Source: a virus. From it: DNA of 64,000 bases. The translations under genes and the position numbers were made by a program. The notes below the pieces were generated by a model, which worked only from the letters and a program-made list of their open reading frames with translations, was not told where the DNA came from and did not search any database. The stretch lies in IMG/VR virus record IMGVR_UViG_3300033155_001152, positions 1 through 64,000 of that record; one strand, given 5' to 3'. This document shows positions 14,145 through 22,298 of this stretch, piece after piece (the first letter of the stretch is position 1; every line of letters begins with the position of its first letter).

Positions 14145-14463
14145 TATCTACGACCTCCAGATATGCACTCATGTAGTCGCCGGTTTCATACATTCCGAAT
14201 ATGAATGTGTTTCTTTTTGAAAACGAACTTTCTTCAAGCCTGACAGTCCATATTTTATGAAGAGTCTTGCAGAATTTTCGAAACTGATCTCGCCTCCACT
14301 CTTTCGCTCTTCTCAGACAGTAGTAGTCGTCCATTTCGTTATTTGCAGGGTCAAAGATTGGTATGTCGAAGTTTGGAGCAAAGAAGCCTTCTTCTTTACC
14401 TATATGGTGCGCTATATTTCTTCTAGCAGCCTCCATACCCGCTCTTTCAATTAGATTCGGCAT
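14137..14463 (-). CDS. Hypothetical protein (108 aa)
   Basis: A 108-residue basic protein (MPNLIERAGMEAARRNIAHHIG...) with a strong AAAGGAGGG site before the ATG. Centre is helical and Arg/Lys-rich (RRAKEWRRDQFRKFCKTLHK). Function unknown. Confidence 0.7.
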   Translation of the reverse strand: MPNLIERAGMEAARRNIAHHIGKEEGFFAPNFDIPIFDPANNEMDDYYCLRRAKEWRRDQFRKFCKTLHKIWTVRLEESSFSKRNTFIFGMYETGDYMSAYLEVVDND

Positions 14464-14542
14464 TTTCCCTCCTTTGCTTGAATTTTTTCAACAAAGCAAG
14501 TGCGCCTATTACCAGTGCATAGGTCAACTCCGTTGCGCACAT
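14447..14542 (-). CDS. Doubtful membrane peptide (31 aa)
   Basis: A 31-codon frame between the exonuclease gene and the next gene, encoding one hydrophobic helix (LTYALVIGALALL) and a basic tail. It lacks a clear ribosome-binding site and starts two bases after the exonuclease stop. Positional coupling is the only support. Confidence 0.3.
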   Translation of the reverse strand: MCATELTYALVIGALALLKKFKQRRENAESN

Positions 14543-14544
14543 AT

Positions 14545-15093
14545 TCACAATGTGTACCAACCGTTTGCCAGACCAACCTGGAGACAGCGCATCATTCGAT
14601 CCGTATCGTATGATGCGGCGTGAGCGGCTTCTGGATCATATGACACACCACAGGCAAAGCATAGCTCGCCCAGGTTTGGCAACTTGCCAATGGCGGTCGC
14701 CCACCTTCCATTCTCCATCGTACAGAACAGTTGCGGTGAGCCTGCAACATCTTTGCTTATTCGCTCCAACTCACTTGCGAGAAACGGCCCATCGAATCCC
14801 ATGTTGTGAGCAACCAAAATATCAGTGCCCTCAATGAACTTCAATATCTCGTCGGCTATGTCCTCGAAGTAAGCCTCGTCTTCCAGCATATCGTTTGTGA
14901 TATGGTGTACAGCCGTTGCGCCAGGTTGTATGGTTCTGCGCGGGTTGACTCTTCTGTCATAAATATCCCACGTTGGGCTGACAGGCGTACCCCACTTATC
15001 GGTGTCGGCTCTTACCATACTGATCTCGATGATTCGCTCACCCTTTGAATGATCAATGCCTGTGGTTTCCAGATCGATGCCTGTCAATATCAT
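14545..15093 (-). CDS. DEDDh 3'-5' exonuclease (DnaQ/RNase T-like)
   Basis: A 182-residue exonuclease of the DEDDh superfamily. Catalytic residues are visible in order: GIDLETTG (Asp7, Glu9), HNMGFDGPFL (Asp101) and H-x4-D (His158, Asp163). It is a stand-alone epsilon-like module without polymerase domain. It may proofread for the Pol III alpha-type polymerase at 32.8-36.1 kb, which lacks an obvious exonuclease of its own, or trim RNA. It overlaps the next upstream gene by an ATGA. Confidence 0.9.
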   Translation of the reverse strand: MILTGIDLETTGIDHSKGERIIEISMVRADTDKWGTPVSPTWDIYDRRVNPRRTIQPGATAVHHITNDMLEDEAYFEDIADEILKFIEGTDILVAHNMGFDGPFLASELERISKDVAGSPQLFCTMENGRWATAIGKLPNLGELCFACGVSYDPEAAHAASYDTDRMMRCLQVGLANGWYTL

Positions 15094-15413
15094 TTCTTGT
15101 CTCCCAGAAACCCGGCTAACAAATCTTTTAGATGCTCTGGTACATGACCACCTCTTGCGTCACGGACCTCCTTTAACATTTCGACCAATATGTGGTTCAT
15201 CGCTATTGAACGAAAACGCATGACGCCTGTCATCATCGTACTCTGTATTGCGAAGACCATCAAAACGATAGGTCCGAAAGCGGTGACTGTCATTATCAGC
15301 TTTCCGGATGACACCGCAATATACGACAGCAAACAACCTATACATACGGAAATTACCACCCCCAATTTCTCAGTAATTTGTAGATACTGCCACCCTAATC
15401 TTAGTGTTTTCAT
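15090..15413 (-). CDS. Two-pass membrane protein (107 aa)
   Basis: Two hydrophobic segments (LGVVISVCIGCLLSYIAVSS and LIMTVTAFGPIVLMVFAI) followed by a cytoplasmic-looking helical tail ending HLKDLLAGFLGDKK. ATGA-coupled to the gene upstream. Could be a membrane-perturbing or anchoring protein; no family recognised. Confidence 0.65.
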   Translation of the reverse strand: MKTLRLGWQYLQITEKLGVVISVCIGCLLSYIAVSSGKLIMTVTAFGPIVLMVFAIQSTMMTGVMRFRSIAMNHILVEMLKEVRDARGGHVPEHLKDLLAGFLGDKK

Positions 15414-15940
15414 AGTACGTCCGCCTCCTCAAGTCCATCAAGATCATCAACACCTTCTTCTTCGAGAAAACCGATGTCGTCGCCTGCTCGAATTGTTTTG
15501 GGTCTACCTCTGCGTTTACGAGCATCGCTTGTGTCGGCTGATGACGATGCTGTCGAAGATTTTTCCTCCGATACAGTCACGCTTGTCTTTTCCAATACAG
15601 CCGTTTCGACTGGCCGCAATGGATCGCCAACAAGCCTTCTTGTCCATATTTCGAGAACAGTGTCTTTGTCGGCTTGACTCAATTCATCGAGGTCAAGTGT
15701 GATCTTCGACATAAAGCCGCCGCGCCTCATTATCTCGGTCAAATCAATGGAATAAATTTCCTTGATCTTGCCAATGAATTCGTAACCAACCTGGGCCAGT
15801 CCAACCTCGATGTTGAACATCTGGCTGGCAGATACGCCTAGCTTCTTGGCCATATCTGCGCCTGTCTGGTCAAAGTCGATGCGAACTTTCGCAAGCGCCC
15901 TTCCCAACTCAGTCTTTTTCCTTTTTGGCTTTTTGGACAC
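15410..15940 (-). CDS. XRE-family HTH regulator with AT-hook-like tail (176 aa)
   Basis: Residues about 10-65 form a helix-turn-helix of the XRE/Cro type (LGRALAKVRIDFDQTGADMAKKLGVSASQMFNIEVG). A helical middle is followed by a Ser/Thr-rich linker and RKRRGRPKTIRA (an AT-hook core RGRP), then an acidic end. It therefore probably binds DNA in two ways. The start is a GTG overlapping the upstream stop (TAGTG) with GGAGGG ahead. It may regulate phage promoters. Confidence 0.75.
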   Translation of the reverse strand: MSKKPKRKKTELGRALAKVRIDFDQTGADMAKKLGVSASQMFNIEVGLAQVGYEFIGKIKEIYSIDLTEIMRRGGFMSKITLDLDELSQADKDTVLEIWTRRLVGDPLRPVETAVLEKTSVTVSEEKSSTASSSADTSDARKRRGRPKTIRAGDDIGFLEEEGVDDLDGLEEADVL

Positions 15941-16176
15941 TACTGCCCTCCCTCTATTTTTAATCCGCTTTCCATCTCTGGCATCTCAGCAGATATTAGC
16001 TCAAATACTTCTCGTCCTACAAGTCCACTGACTGTCATAAACAACGCCTGTTGGCCTATGAATAGCTGTGCGTCAGTTATCTCTCCAGCCTCGTGCTTTT
16101 CCAACAACCATACAGCCGTGTCGAGTGCTTTCCGCTCGATCTCTTCTCGTATGCTTGGGAACTCAGACTTAGGCAT
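15940..16176 (-). CDS. Hypothetical helical protein (78 aa)
   Basis: A 78-residue helical protein (MPKSEFPSIREEIERKALDTAVWLLEK...). The chosen ATG has AAGGA nine bases ahead and overlaps the end of the RNA ligase gene; a longer frame would run far into the ligase. Coupled by TAGTG to the next gene. Function unknown. Confidence 0.65.
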   Translation of the reverse strand: MPKSEFPSIREEIERKALDTAVWLLEKHEAGEITDAQLFIGQQALFMTVSGLVGREVFELISAEMPEMESGLKIEGGQ

Positions 16177-16834
16177 TGATAAAGTCCTTGCCTTTAATCT
16201 TTGTGATGACGCGAGAGCCGAATCGATTACGTAACTCCACTTGCGGTCGTGCCACAAAACCCTCGAGCGGTAGGCGTGTCGATGACAGCAGAGACTCACA
16301 GGCTGGATATTCTTTCAGCTTTTTGTAGCCGTTCATCAACGTGTTCGTGAAGATGACAGGCACACAAGGAATGCCAAGTTGATGAGCGATATCCTCTACA
16401 CTAGATCGCTCAAGCCATATTCCTAATGGATGATTCTCGCAAGGCTCCACGAACACATCGAACAGAATGAACCTTTGCTCGTCGCCATATAGCTTTGACA
16501 TCTTCTGAATCTTGCCGCCGAACCCTTCGCCAATGAGAGTAATGCTACCAGCACCTTGAAAGACTGAGCTTAGCCTGGCGTCGGTGAAATGATCCTGCAA
16601 GTGTATAAGCAACTGCCCTGGAAGCTGCGCTCTATCACTACGACCGCCAAAGCGAACGCCATTACCATCCCAGCCGATACGAATGTTTGTACCGTCGACC
16701 TTCTCTGTGAAGTCCCACGGAACATTCTGGAGAATTTCGAACGCTGGATCGCTGAACTTACCTTCTATAAAGGACTTGTAGTTATTCTCCGGGTCGCGAT
16801 AAAATATCGACTGGATTTTATGATACGTCTGCAT
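16169..16834 (-). CDS. RNA ligase, Rnl2-like
   Basis: A 221-residue nucleotidyltransferase. Motif I KVDGTNIRI gives the adenylated lysine (Lys45), LEGFVARP (190-197) is motif IV, and KIKGKDF (212-218) is motif V. This is the compact catalytic core of Rnl2-type RNA ligases, which seal 3'-OH/5'-phosphate ends in RNA; no extra C-terminal domain is present. In T4-like systems such ligases repair cleaved tRNA. This genome also carries tRNA and tmRNA genes. It has its own extended -10 promoter (16873) and GGAG before ATG. Confidence 0.85.
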   Translation of the reverse strand: MQTYHKIQSIFYRDPENNYKSFIEGKFSDPAFEILQNVPWDFTEKVDGTNIRIGWDGNGVRFGGRSDRAQLPGQLLIHLQDHFTDARLSSVFQGAGSITLIGEGFGGKIQKMSKLYGDEQRFILFDVFVEPCENHPLGIWLERSSVEDIAHQLGIPCVPVIFTNTLMNGYKKLKEYPACESLLSSTRLPLEGFVARPQVELRNRFGSRVITKIKGKDFINA

Positions 16835-16872
16835 GGAATTTTCTCCGATAAAATTATCACATTCTTGTGTGA

Positions 16873-16881
16873 ATTATAGCA
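16873..16881 (-). promoter_or_regulatory. Extended -10 promoter of RNA ligase gene
   Basis: TGCTATAAT on the minus strand, about 39 bases upstream of the ATG at 16834. A T-rich tract (eight T) lies just upstream. No -35 consensus is clear. Confidence 0.65.
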
Positions 16882-16893
16882 GAAAAAAAACGC

Positions 16894-17484
16894 TTAATGC
16901 TTTAGGGAAGAGGTGTTTTCGTAGGGAGACTCTTCTTCGTATATGTCGAACACAAACCCTTTTAAGGCGATCATACGCTTGTCCAACTCAACCATGTCTC
17001 GACGAACCGTAAACATCTTTGTGTCCGTAGTTTCGTTCACAAGCCTGGTGTGTATCAGACCGTTTCCAAGGGCGCTTAGGTGTTCGTTTCTTGCCCCCGC
17101 TCTCAAAGGTTGAATGTGCATGATTACGGATAAATATCTCGAACAGATTCTACAGGCTTCCTCCCATAACTTCTCTGTTCTTTTTTCGTTTTCTTCCGAT
17201 GGCTCATTGAACCAGGCGTAGTTGGAATAAAGCTCCGACATGATGTCGAGTGGTGTCATATCGGCAACAAACTTACTTTCGGCATTGGCGTATGTAGATT
17301 CCAACTGTGCCATAGCAATGTCATACTCCTTCATAACCCCATCGCCGGTTAGCCTTAAGCGAGTCATTTTGAGAAAATCTCCGATGGAGAATGTCAACAA
17401 AGAGCAATCCGTTTCTTTGGAGTAGGCAACAGCAAGATCACTCTTGCCAGTGCAGTCTACTCCGCTTATTCCTACCCCCCTCAT
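16894..17484 (-). CDS. P-loop kinase-like NTPase (196 aa)
   Basis: A Walker A loop GVDCTGKS lies at residues 8-15 and a DMTPLDIM segment near residue 76 suggests the second nucleotide-binding half. Length and layout fit nucleoside or deoxynucleotide kinase-like AAA_28-type proteins. The start is fixed by an ATGA overlap with the ribonucleotide reductase stop and GGAG ten bases ahead. The neighbour suggests dNTP synthesis, but a polynucleotide-kinase role beside the RNA ligase is also possible. Substrate unknown. Confidence 0.65.
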   Translation of the reverse strand: MRGVGISGVDCTGKSDLAVAYSKETDCSLLTFSIGDFLKMTRLRLTGDGVMKEYDIAMAQLESTYANAESKFVADMTPLDIMSELYSNYAWFNEPSEENEKRTEKLWEEACRICSRYLSVIMHIQPLRAGARNEHLSALGNGLIHTRLVNETTDTKMFTVRRDMVELDKRMIALKGFVFDIYEEESPYENTSSLKH

Positions 17485-19823
17485 ATTGGACATGCTCCGG
17501 TCGAACACTGTAAGGTTTCCATATCCACATCTTCCGCCAACTCTTCGCTTAAATTAACGGCTTCCAAGATGCGCTCGTACTCTTCCTTGGTGATGGGCGA
17601 CTCAGGTAGATACTCGTAGATGTTGGCCGAATCCGGATTCTCAGGCATGATTGTGCAGCACTTGATATGCGGCTGATAATGCTTGAGCGTTTCCACATAC
17701 TCTTCGAACGAAACCTTGCGAGTGTCCAGCTTCAAAGTGTATGAAATTTGATTACCCGTACCAGTTTCGCCTAACCAGTATTTCTCCAGCAACCTTATCC
17801 ATTCGTATTGATCGGCTGGCGTTGCCTCTGGTGCTGTTACAATTTCGTTAGGATCATCAACGAGGCGACATATCTCAGGCTTTGTTGGGAAGCCAACGAT
17901 TGTTGTACCACCATACGTCCTGAGTTCGCGAATTGGATAGCCCATGTCCTTGTACTTTAAGACAAGAGGGTCTTCGTTTATGAACTGCACCCACCGCATG
18001 TACTCTCGCATCGCCGGAAGATGTGCGCCTTCTGTCAGTCCAAATAATTTCGACGTTGTTCCTGCTGGCTTTATCGTGGTGTTGGTATGTGGAACCTCAA
18101 CTCCCAACTCAAGCGCATACAGTATAGCCTCGTCATCAACGGCGGCTTTGAATCTGGCAATCATGTTCCAGAACTCTGCCGATTTCTCCTCGTCCACCAG
18201 ATCGTGCCAACCCAGGTTGAACCGCTTGAGTGCGTACTCATGGATACCCGTCATCGAAACGCCAATGCGATTCGTTCGATCAACCTCACGCTTGTACAGG
18301 CTCTCCATCAGATTGACGCGCATTAAGAATCTCGTTGCCGTTCTGAATGCGTCTTCAGCCTCATCGTCTGAGTCTGCATGATAGGGCACCACATCTGCAA
18401 GCACACAGTATCCGCCCCACATCACCAACGGAATTTCACCGCACGGATTGACTATCATCTGGTAGTCTTTCTTCATTGCCTTTTGGACAATGCAAGACAT
18501 CAAGTCCCTCGTTTCAATGTCGACCTGATATTTGGAGCCGTTCAGAACATCACCGTCAAGATAGACGCTGGAGTCACCCTTTTCTTCCAACTTATCCTGA
18601 TTGATTAGACCAGGCTCGCCAGTCTTGTCGTTGTATGCGCTCTCTGTCGCAGCATCGAATACCATGCGTGGATAGCCACCACGAAAGCCATTCTGAGAGA
18701 GCCTCTCCCAGAATTCGCTATCGACTGTTACTGAATTATTTGAAGACCACAGATGACCACCTCGTTTGAGTTCTATGAACTCTAGGACACCCTTGTCTTT
18801 CCACGACTTAGTTGACATACGTGCCGCTCGACGAGCGCCTCCAACCAGTACACATTCTGATAGGTAGTGATCGATAAACATTGTCGAGCGCCAAGGTCGC
18901 ATGCCGCTGGCTCTGATCGCGGCCATCTTCTTAATAGCACCCATTAGAGGTCCAGGCCCAGACGCTGGTCGATGTTGCATTCCAGCGATTGCAGACCCTC
19001 GTGGCCTGACATCACTGAAATCAATAATCAAAACCTCATCTTGCTTCTTATTCCAGGCCATGATTTCGATCTTCTCGATTGCTTTGGCCCAGCCTTCTCG
19101 AGTGTCAGGAACTTTGAAGTAAGTCTTTTCTGCGAACTTGTATAGATGCTCAGCCTCAGACTTGGTGAGTTCGCTAATCTCTCCGCTCTCTGCGTCCTTA
19201 TGATCGTGTTCAATAACGGGCACAACGATTGGCATTTTCGACCAGTCAACGACCATTATGTCATCGTCGTATGACCTGCCAACTCCACTGCCGTTAAGTA
19301 GAAGATAGAAGGTTACGAAACTGGCGGCCGACGTAGAGCAATTTGTGAAGACCTCCATGTTTCTGTCTTTCTGAGTTTTGTCGCCGTGTTGCAAGTGTCG
19401 ACCGCTGGTTAGAATCGTCGCCTTGCTGATGTGGTTTCTGACTCGCGCAAGCTCCTTCTTCTTGATCGCAGCGCCTGTCTTTTTTGAGAAAGCGGGCCGT
19501 CTGTCGAGGATTCCGACATTTCCAATAGCGACTCGCTCAGCGACTTCCGCCCAGGTTTCTTTCCTAATTCTTGCAGTAGCCTTGATGATGACATCGACCT
19601 TACCCCTTTCAACAGAACCTTCAACAGTGAATGACTCGTAAATATAGCCCTTTGATTTTGCCCACTCAGCAACAGCCTTATCCATGTCGTGATCGGAGTC
19701 CCAATCAATCGTGGCCTTTATGTTTTGCTTTCGTATGTACGGAGTGGTGATGTCCCTGTTTATCGTTCTGTTGGCTACCGCTTCGCCAATTCCTGGTGCG
19801 TATGATCTAGCTTCCTGAATCAC
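17481..19823 (-). CDS. Class II (B12-dependent) ribonucleotide reductase
   Basis: A 780-residue reductase that makes deoxyribonucleotides using adenosylcobalamin to generate the thiyl radical. Key residues are visible: NPCGE (459-463) with the radical cysteine Cys461, the reducing pair Cys162 (TNCST) and Cys473, and the C-terminal redox pair Cys773/Cys778 (CSTGACPI), all laid out as in the monomeric Lactobacillus-type enzyme. No oxygen-dependent small subunit is present. The start is a GTG with AAGGA ahead. The gene overlaps a kinase-like gene. The cofactor need links it to the CobS/CobT-like genes at 38-41.5 kb. Confidence 0.92.
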   Translation of the reverse strand: MIQEARSYAPGIGEAVANRTINRDITTPYIRKQNIKATIDWDSDHDMDKAVAEWAKSKGYIYESFTVEGSVERGKVDVIIKATARIRKETWAEVAERVAIGNVGILDRRPAFSKKTGAAIKKKELARVRNHISKATILTSGRHLQHGDKTQKDRNMEVFTNCSTSAASFVTFYLLLNGSGVGRSYDDDIMVVDWSKMPIVVPVIEHDHKDAESGEISELTKSEAEHLYKFAEKTYFKVPDTREGWAKAIEKIEIMAWNKKQDEVLIIDFSDVRPRGSAIAGMQHRPASGPGPLMGAIKKMAAIRASGMRPWRSTMFIDHYLSECVLVGGARRAARMSTKSWKDKGVLEFIELKRGGHLWSSNNSVTVDSEFWERLSQNGFRGGYPRMVFDAATESAYNDKTGEPGLINQDKLEEKGDSSVYLDGDVLNGSKYQVDIETRDLMSCIVQKAMKKDYQMIVNPCGEIPLVMWGGYCVLADVVPYHADSDDEAEDAFRTATRFLMRVNLMESLYKREVDRTNRIGVSMTGIHEYALKRFNLGWHDLVDEEKSAEFWNMIARFKAAVDDEAILYALELGVEVPHTNTTIKPAGTTSKLFGLTEGAHLPAMREYMRWVQFINEDPLVLKYKDMGYPIRELRTYGGTTIVGFPTKPEICRLVDDPNEIVTAPEATPADQYEWIRLLEKYWLGETGTGNQISYTLKLDTRKVSFEEYVETLKHYQPHIKCCTIMPENPDSANIYEYLPESPITKEEYERILEAVNLSEELAEDVDMETLQCSTGACPI

Positions 19824-19877
19824 GTTTCTTGTCCTTATAGTTGTAATCGAAAAGACCTACCAGTCTATCAGAGTGAG

Positions 19878-20696
19878 TCATGCGAATGATCCCCAATCCT
19901 CATAAATCTCTTCCTGAGTTGGTGGCGGAATGTAAGTGTTTGGTTCTGGTGGTTTATCACCTCCAATAGAAATTATGTTTCCGTGTTGACCTCTTACCGC
20001 CTCTCTCGTTGGTGTCTTTGTTGCGCTGATTGGTCGCTCAGTCATTACGCCGAACGGTTGCACATATTTTTTCGGAAAATACTTTTTCATGTAAGGCGTT
20101 GGATTGCAGATAATACTGGAGTGATCCATATTTTCTTGGTACGGCTGAATGTGTTGCGTAATGTAATCGGCCCTTGCTTGGTTGAAGGTTTCAAATTCTG
20201 GTTCACTCTTTAACCATGCGATAGGTTCGTCAAGCGAATCGGCATTACTTACGAAGTTTATTGTCTCCGTCATTTCGTGCAGAATGGAGGCGTTCTCGTC
20301 AGCCTGTTCTTTGAACTTCTGATTAATATATTCGACGTAACTAGGTTTCTTGAGCATTGTCTCTATGCTATCGGAACCTATTCTATCCTCTTCTAATTCA
20401 AAACGACCTATTGAAAATGAACTTGAGATTAACTGCTCACCTAACTTTCGTGGAATCCCAAGGTCTTTTAGATACGTCTTGCCTGGCTCACCGCCATCTG
20501 GACAAACTGAACCGAGCATGGTCATTCTTTCACATCGAGCGGTTATCTTGACTACTGTTTCGTCTTTTTCAGGATTTTGATCTACACTTACGAATTTTTT
20601 TGCATGAGGACAATCAACACAAGACGGAGCTATTATATTGTTTATTCCTCTGATCGTTGAGTCGGTCTTGTACTCTATTTTTCCAGTTAATTTCAT
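19878..20696 (-). CDS. Hypothetical protein in replication block (272 aa)
   Basis: A 272-residue protein with an N-terminal Cys cluster (CVDCPHAKK ... RCERMTMLGSVC), a helical middle and a Pro-rich C-terminus (KPPEPNTYIPPPTQEE). The four cysteines could bind zinc or an iron-sulfur cluster. The ATG lies six bases after a perfect TATAAT, so the transcript may be leaderless. No family recognised; context suggests DNA metabolism. Confidence 0.75.
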   Translation of the reverse strand: MKLTGKIEYKTDSTIRGINNIIAPSCVDCPHAKKFVSVDQNPEKDETVVKITARCERMTMLGSVCPDGGEPGKTYLKDLGIPRKLGEQLISSSFSIGRFELEEDRIGSDSIETMLKKPSYVEYINQKFKEQADENASILHEMTETINFVSNADSLDEPIAWLKSEPEFETFNQARADYITQHIQPYQENMDHSSIICNPTPYMKKYFPKKYVQPFGVMTERPISATKTPTREAVRGQHGNIISIGGDKPPEPNTYIPPPTQEEIYEDWGSFA

Positions 20697-20702
20697 GCTG
20701 GA

Positions 20703-20711
20703 ATTATAGCA
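20703..20711 (-). promoter_or_regulatory. Extended -10 promoter, possibly leaderless
   Basis: TGCTATAAT on the minus strand with only six bases between the hexamer and the ATG at 20696. A start of transcription about seven bases downstream would fall on the ATG. The same TATAAT-N6-ATG arrangement occurs at 49735-49747. Confidence 0.6.
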
Positions 20712-21252
20712 AGTTTCTAATGACCTCCCATTCAGGGGTTACAAGTCCGGCATGGATAACACCACATGCGTCGGCCAGATGCTCGTTAGCGTTCATGATG
20801 CGACCGACAGTGCTTCTCTGCCAGGGTGCATCGGGGTATAAACCTACAGCCCACTCGATCATCTCGCCTTTGGTGGCTGTACGAACGCCTACGCTTTGCA
20901 ACTTGGTTTGCTGCGGTGTAACCTCGATTGGCTTCGGCTGCATCGTGGCCATAATACCTAACGTGATGCCTAACGCAAACGAGGCTCTGGAAGACTGAGT
21001 TCCGGACGGTATTTCCGCAAAAACAACCTTTGGATCGTATTCATGAACGACCCTTCTGATTGTCGCTGATATTACACTCGCAGCCTCAAAGTCAGCACTG
21101 GACTTTCGCTGGCTCTTTGGGCCTGGTTGGGTTCGAGCAAGAACGAGATTTATAATTCGCTCGATCTTGTTTTCTTCCGTATCGACAAATGCGACCGCGA
21201 TACCCGTGTTTCTTAAAGACGGGTCAATACCCATCACTGTTACTATGCCCAT
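20704..21252 (-). CDS. RuvC-like Holliday-junction nuclease
   Basis: A 182-residue RNase H-fold nuclease. GIDPSLRNTGIAVA (Asp10) is the first catalytic strand, VVFAEIP supplies the second acidic residue, and NEHLADACGV near the end gives the third carboxylates. This matches phage RuvC-like resolvases, which cut branched DNA during recombination and packaging. It lies in a row with the SbcC/SbcD-like and RecA-like genes. Confidence 0.85.
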   Translation of the reverse strand: MGIVTVMGIDPSLRNTGIAVAFVDTEENKIERIINLVLARTQPGPKSQRKSSADFEAASVISATIRRVVHEYDPKVVFAEIPSGTQSSRASFALGITLGIMATMQPKPIEVTPQQTKLQSVGVRTATKGEMIEWAVGLYPDAPWQRSTVGRIMNANEHLADACGVIHAGLVTPEWEVIRNLL

Positions 21253-22298
21253 GATCCAAAACTCTCCCCGTAAGCCTCTGACTTACGTTCAATGTCTTTC
21301 TTTAATTGTGCGGCGATTGCCAGTCTCGTTCTTTCCTTTGCTTCATTCGCTGCCGTCACTATGTTCGACTTGCCTGCGAATTCCAAAAGTTCGTCAATTA
21401 TCACCTTTCTGTTTGCTGGATTTGATTCGTTTCCTTCCAATATAGCGGACACCATCTTTTTACCAAAGGCTTTGATCGTTGTGTCGACCATCATCTCCTC
21501 ATCAAGACCAACGATATTGCCCGTAGTCCATTTGATGCAGATACCGTCTCTCTTGCCTATGACGACGCTATGGTAGTGAAGAATCTCACCGCCCAATGCG
21601 GATACGCTCTTCCACTTGCCCGATTCAACACTTTGTGCTGCCAGGGTCATTGGCTCTATGACTTGCCAGTCTTTACCACGAGCCTGAAAGAATTCATCGA
21701 ACAGCGGAATGATCAACGCCTCTACCGCCATTGCCATATCTTTATTGTCAGGATAGAGAGCATCGTTTAGCGTGGTGTTACCTTCAATTTGTTCCGTGGT
21801 TGAAAATAGAATATTACCAAACATTTCGCCACTGTAATTGGCCTTACGCGAGTCGGTTCGCGCTTTCTTTTTCTTCGGTATTTTTTTCTTTCGTGCCATA
21901 TCGCCCTCGTCTAATAACTCCATCGCCTTTCTTAATTTATCTGCCGTCAGCGTTGTCGTCTCTTCCGTTTTTTCAGATAATGCAGCGAAGCTTCCTTCCA
22001 AAGTCTCTACTGAATGCTTCTCCTTTGTCTTCGCGTATTCGCTAACTAGATCGGCCTTCCAAGTATCTTTATCAACCTCCGATATCTCATCAAAAACTAC
22101 AAAATCAATCTCGCGACCGTTAAATTTTGGTTCAACTGGCACTATTATATCTGAACCACTTCTTGCCTTGTAGTCCCAATGTCTATCAACCTCTTTTGGC
22201 CCCCTACTTAAACTTGCGATCATAGGCATTGGCTTCATCATTCTATCGACAAAATCTTTTGAAGATTTTAACCGATCAAAAGCGGGCGAATTAGACAC
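21243..22298 (-). CDS. Hypothetical recombination-block protein (351 aa)
   Basis: A 351-residue protein wedged between the RuvC-like and SbcC-like genes. It has a basic Lys-rich linker (MARKKKIPKKKKARTDSRK, about residues 134-152) separating an N-terminal region from a C-terminal alpha/beta domain (EMFGNILFSTTEQIEGN...). The start is a GTG overlapping the upstream gene. It is not a known nuclease or helicase by motif. Position suggests a role in recombination-dependent replication. Confidence 0.75.
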   Translation of the reverse strand: MSNSPAFDRLKSSKDFVDRMMKPMPMIASLSRGPKEVDRHWDYKARSGSDIIVPVEPKFNGREIDFVVFDEISEVDKDTWKADLVSEYAKTKEKHSVETLEGSFAALSEKTEETTTLTADKLRKAMELLDEGDMARKKKIPKKKKARTDSRKANYSGEMFGNILFSTTEQIEGNTTLNDALYPDNKDMAMAVEALIIPLFDEFFQARGKDWQVIEPMTLAAQSVESGKWKSVSALGGEILHYHSVVIGKRDGICIKWTTGNIVGLDEEMMVDTTIKAFGKKMVSAILEGNESNPANRKVIIDELLEFAGKSNIVTAANEAKERTRLAIAAQLKKDIERKSEAYGESFGSWA

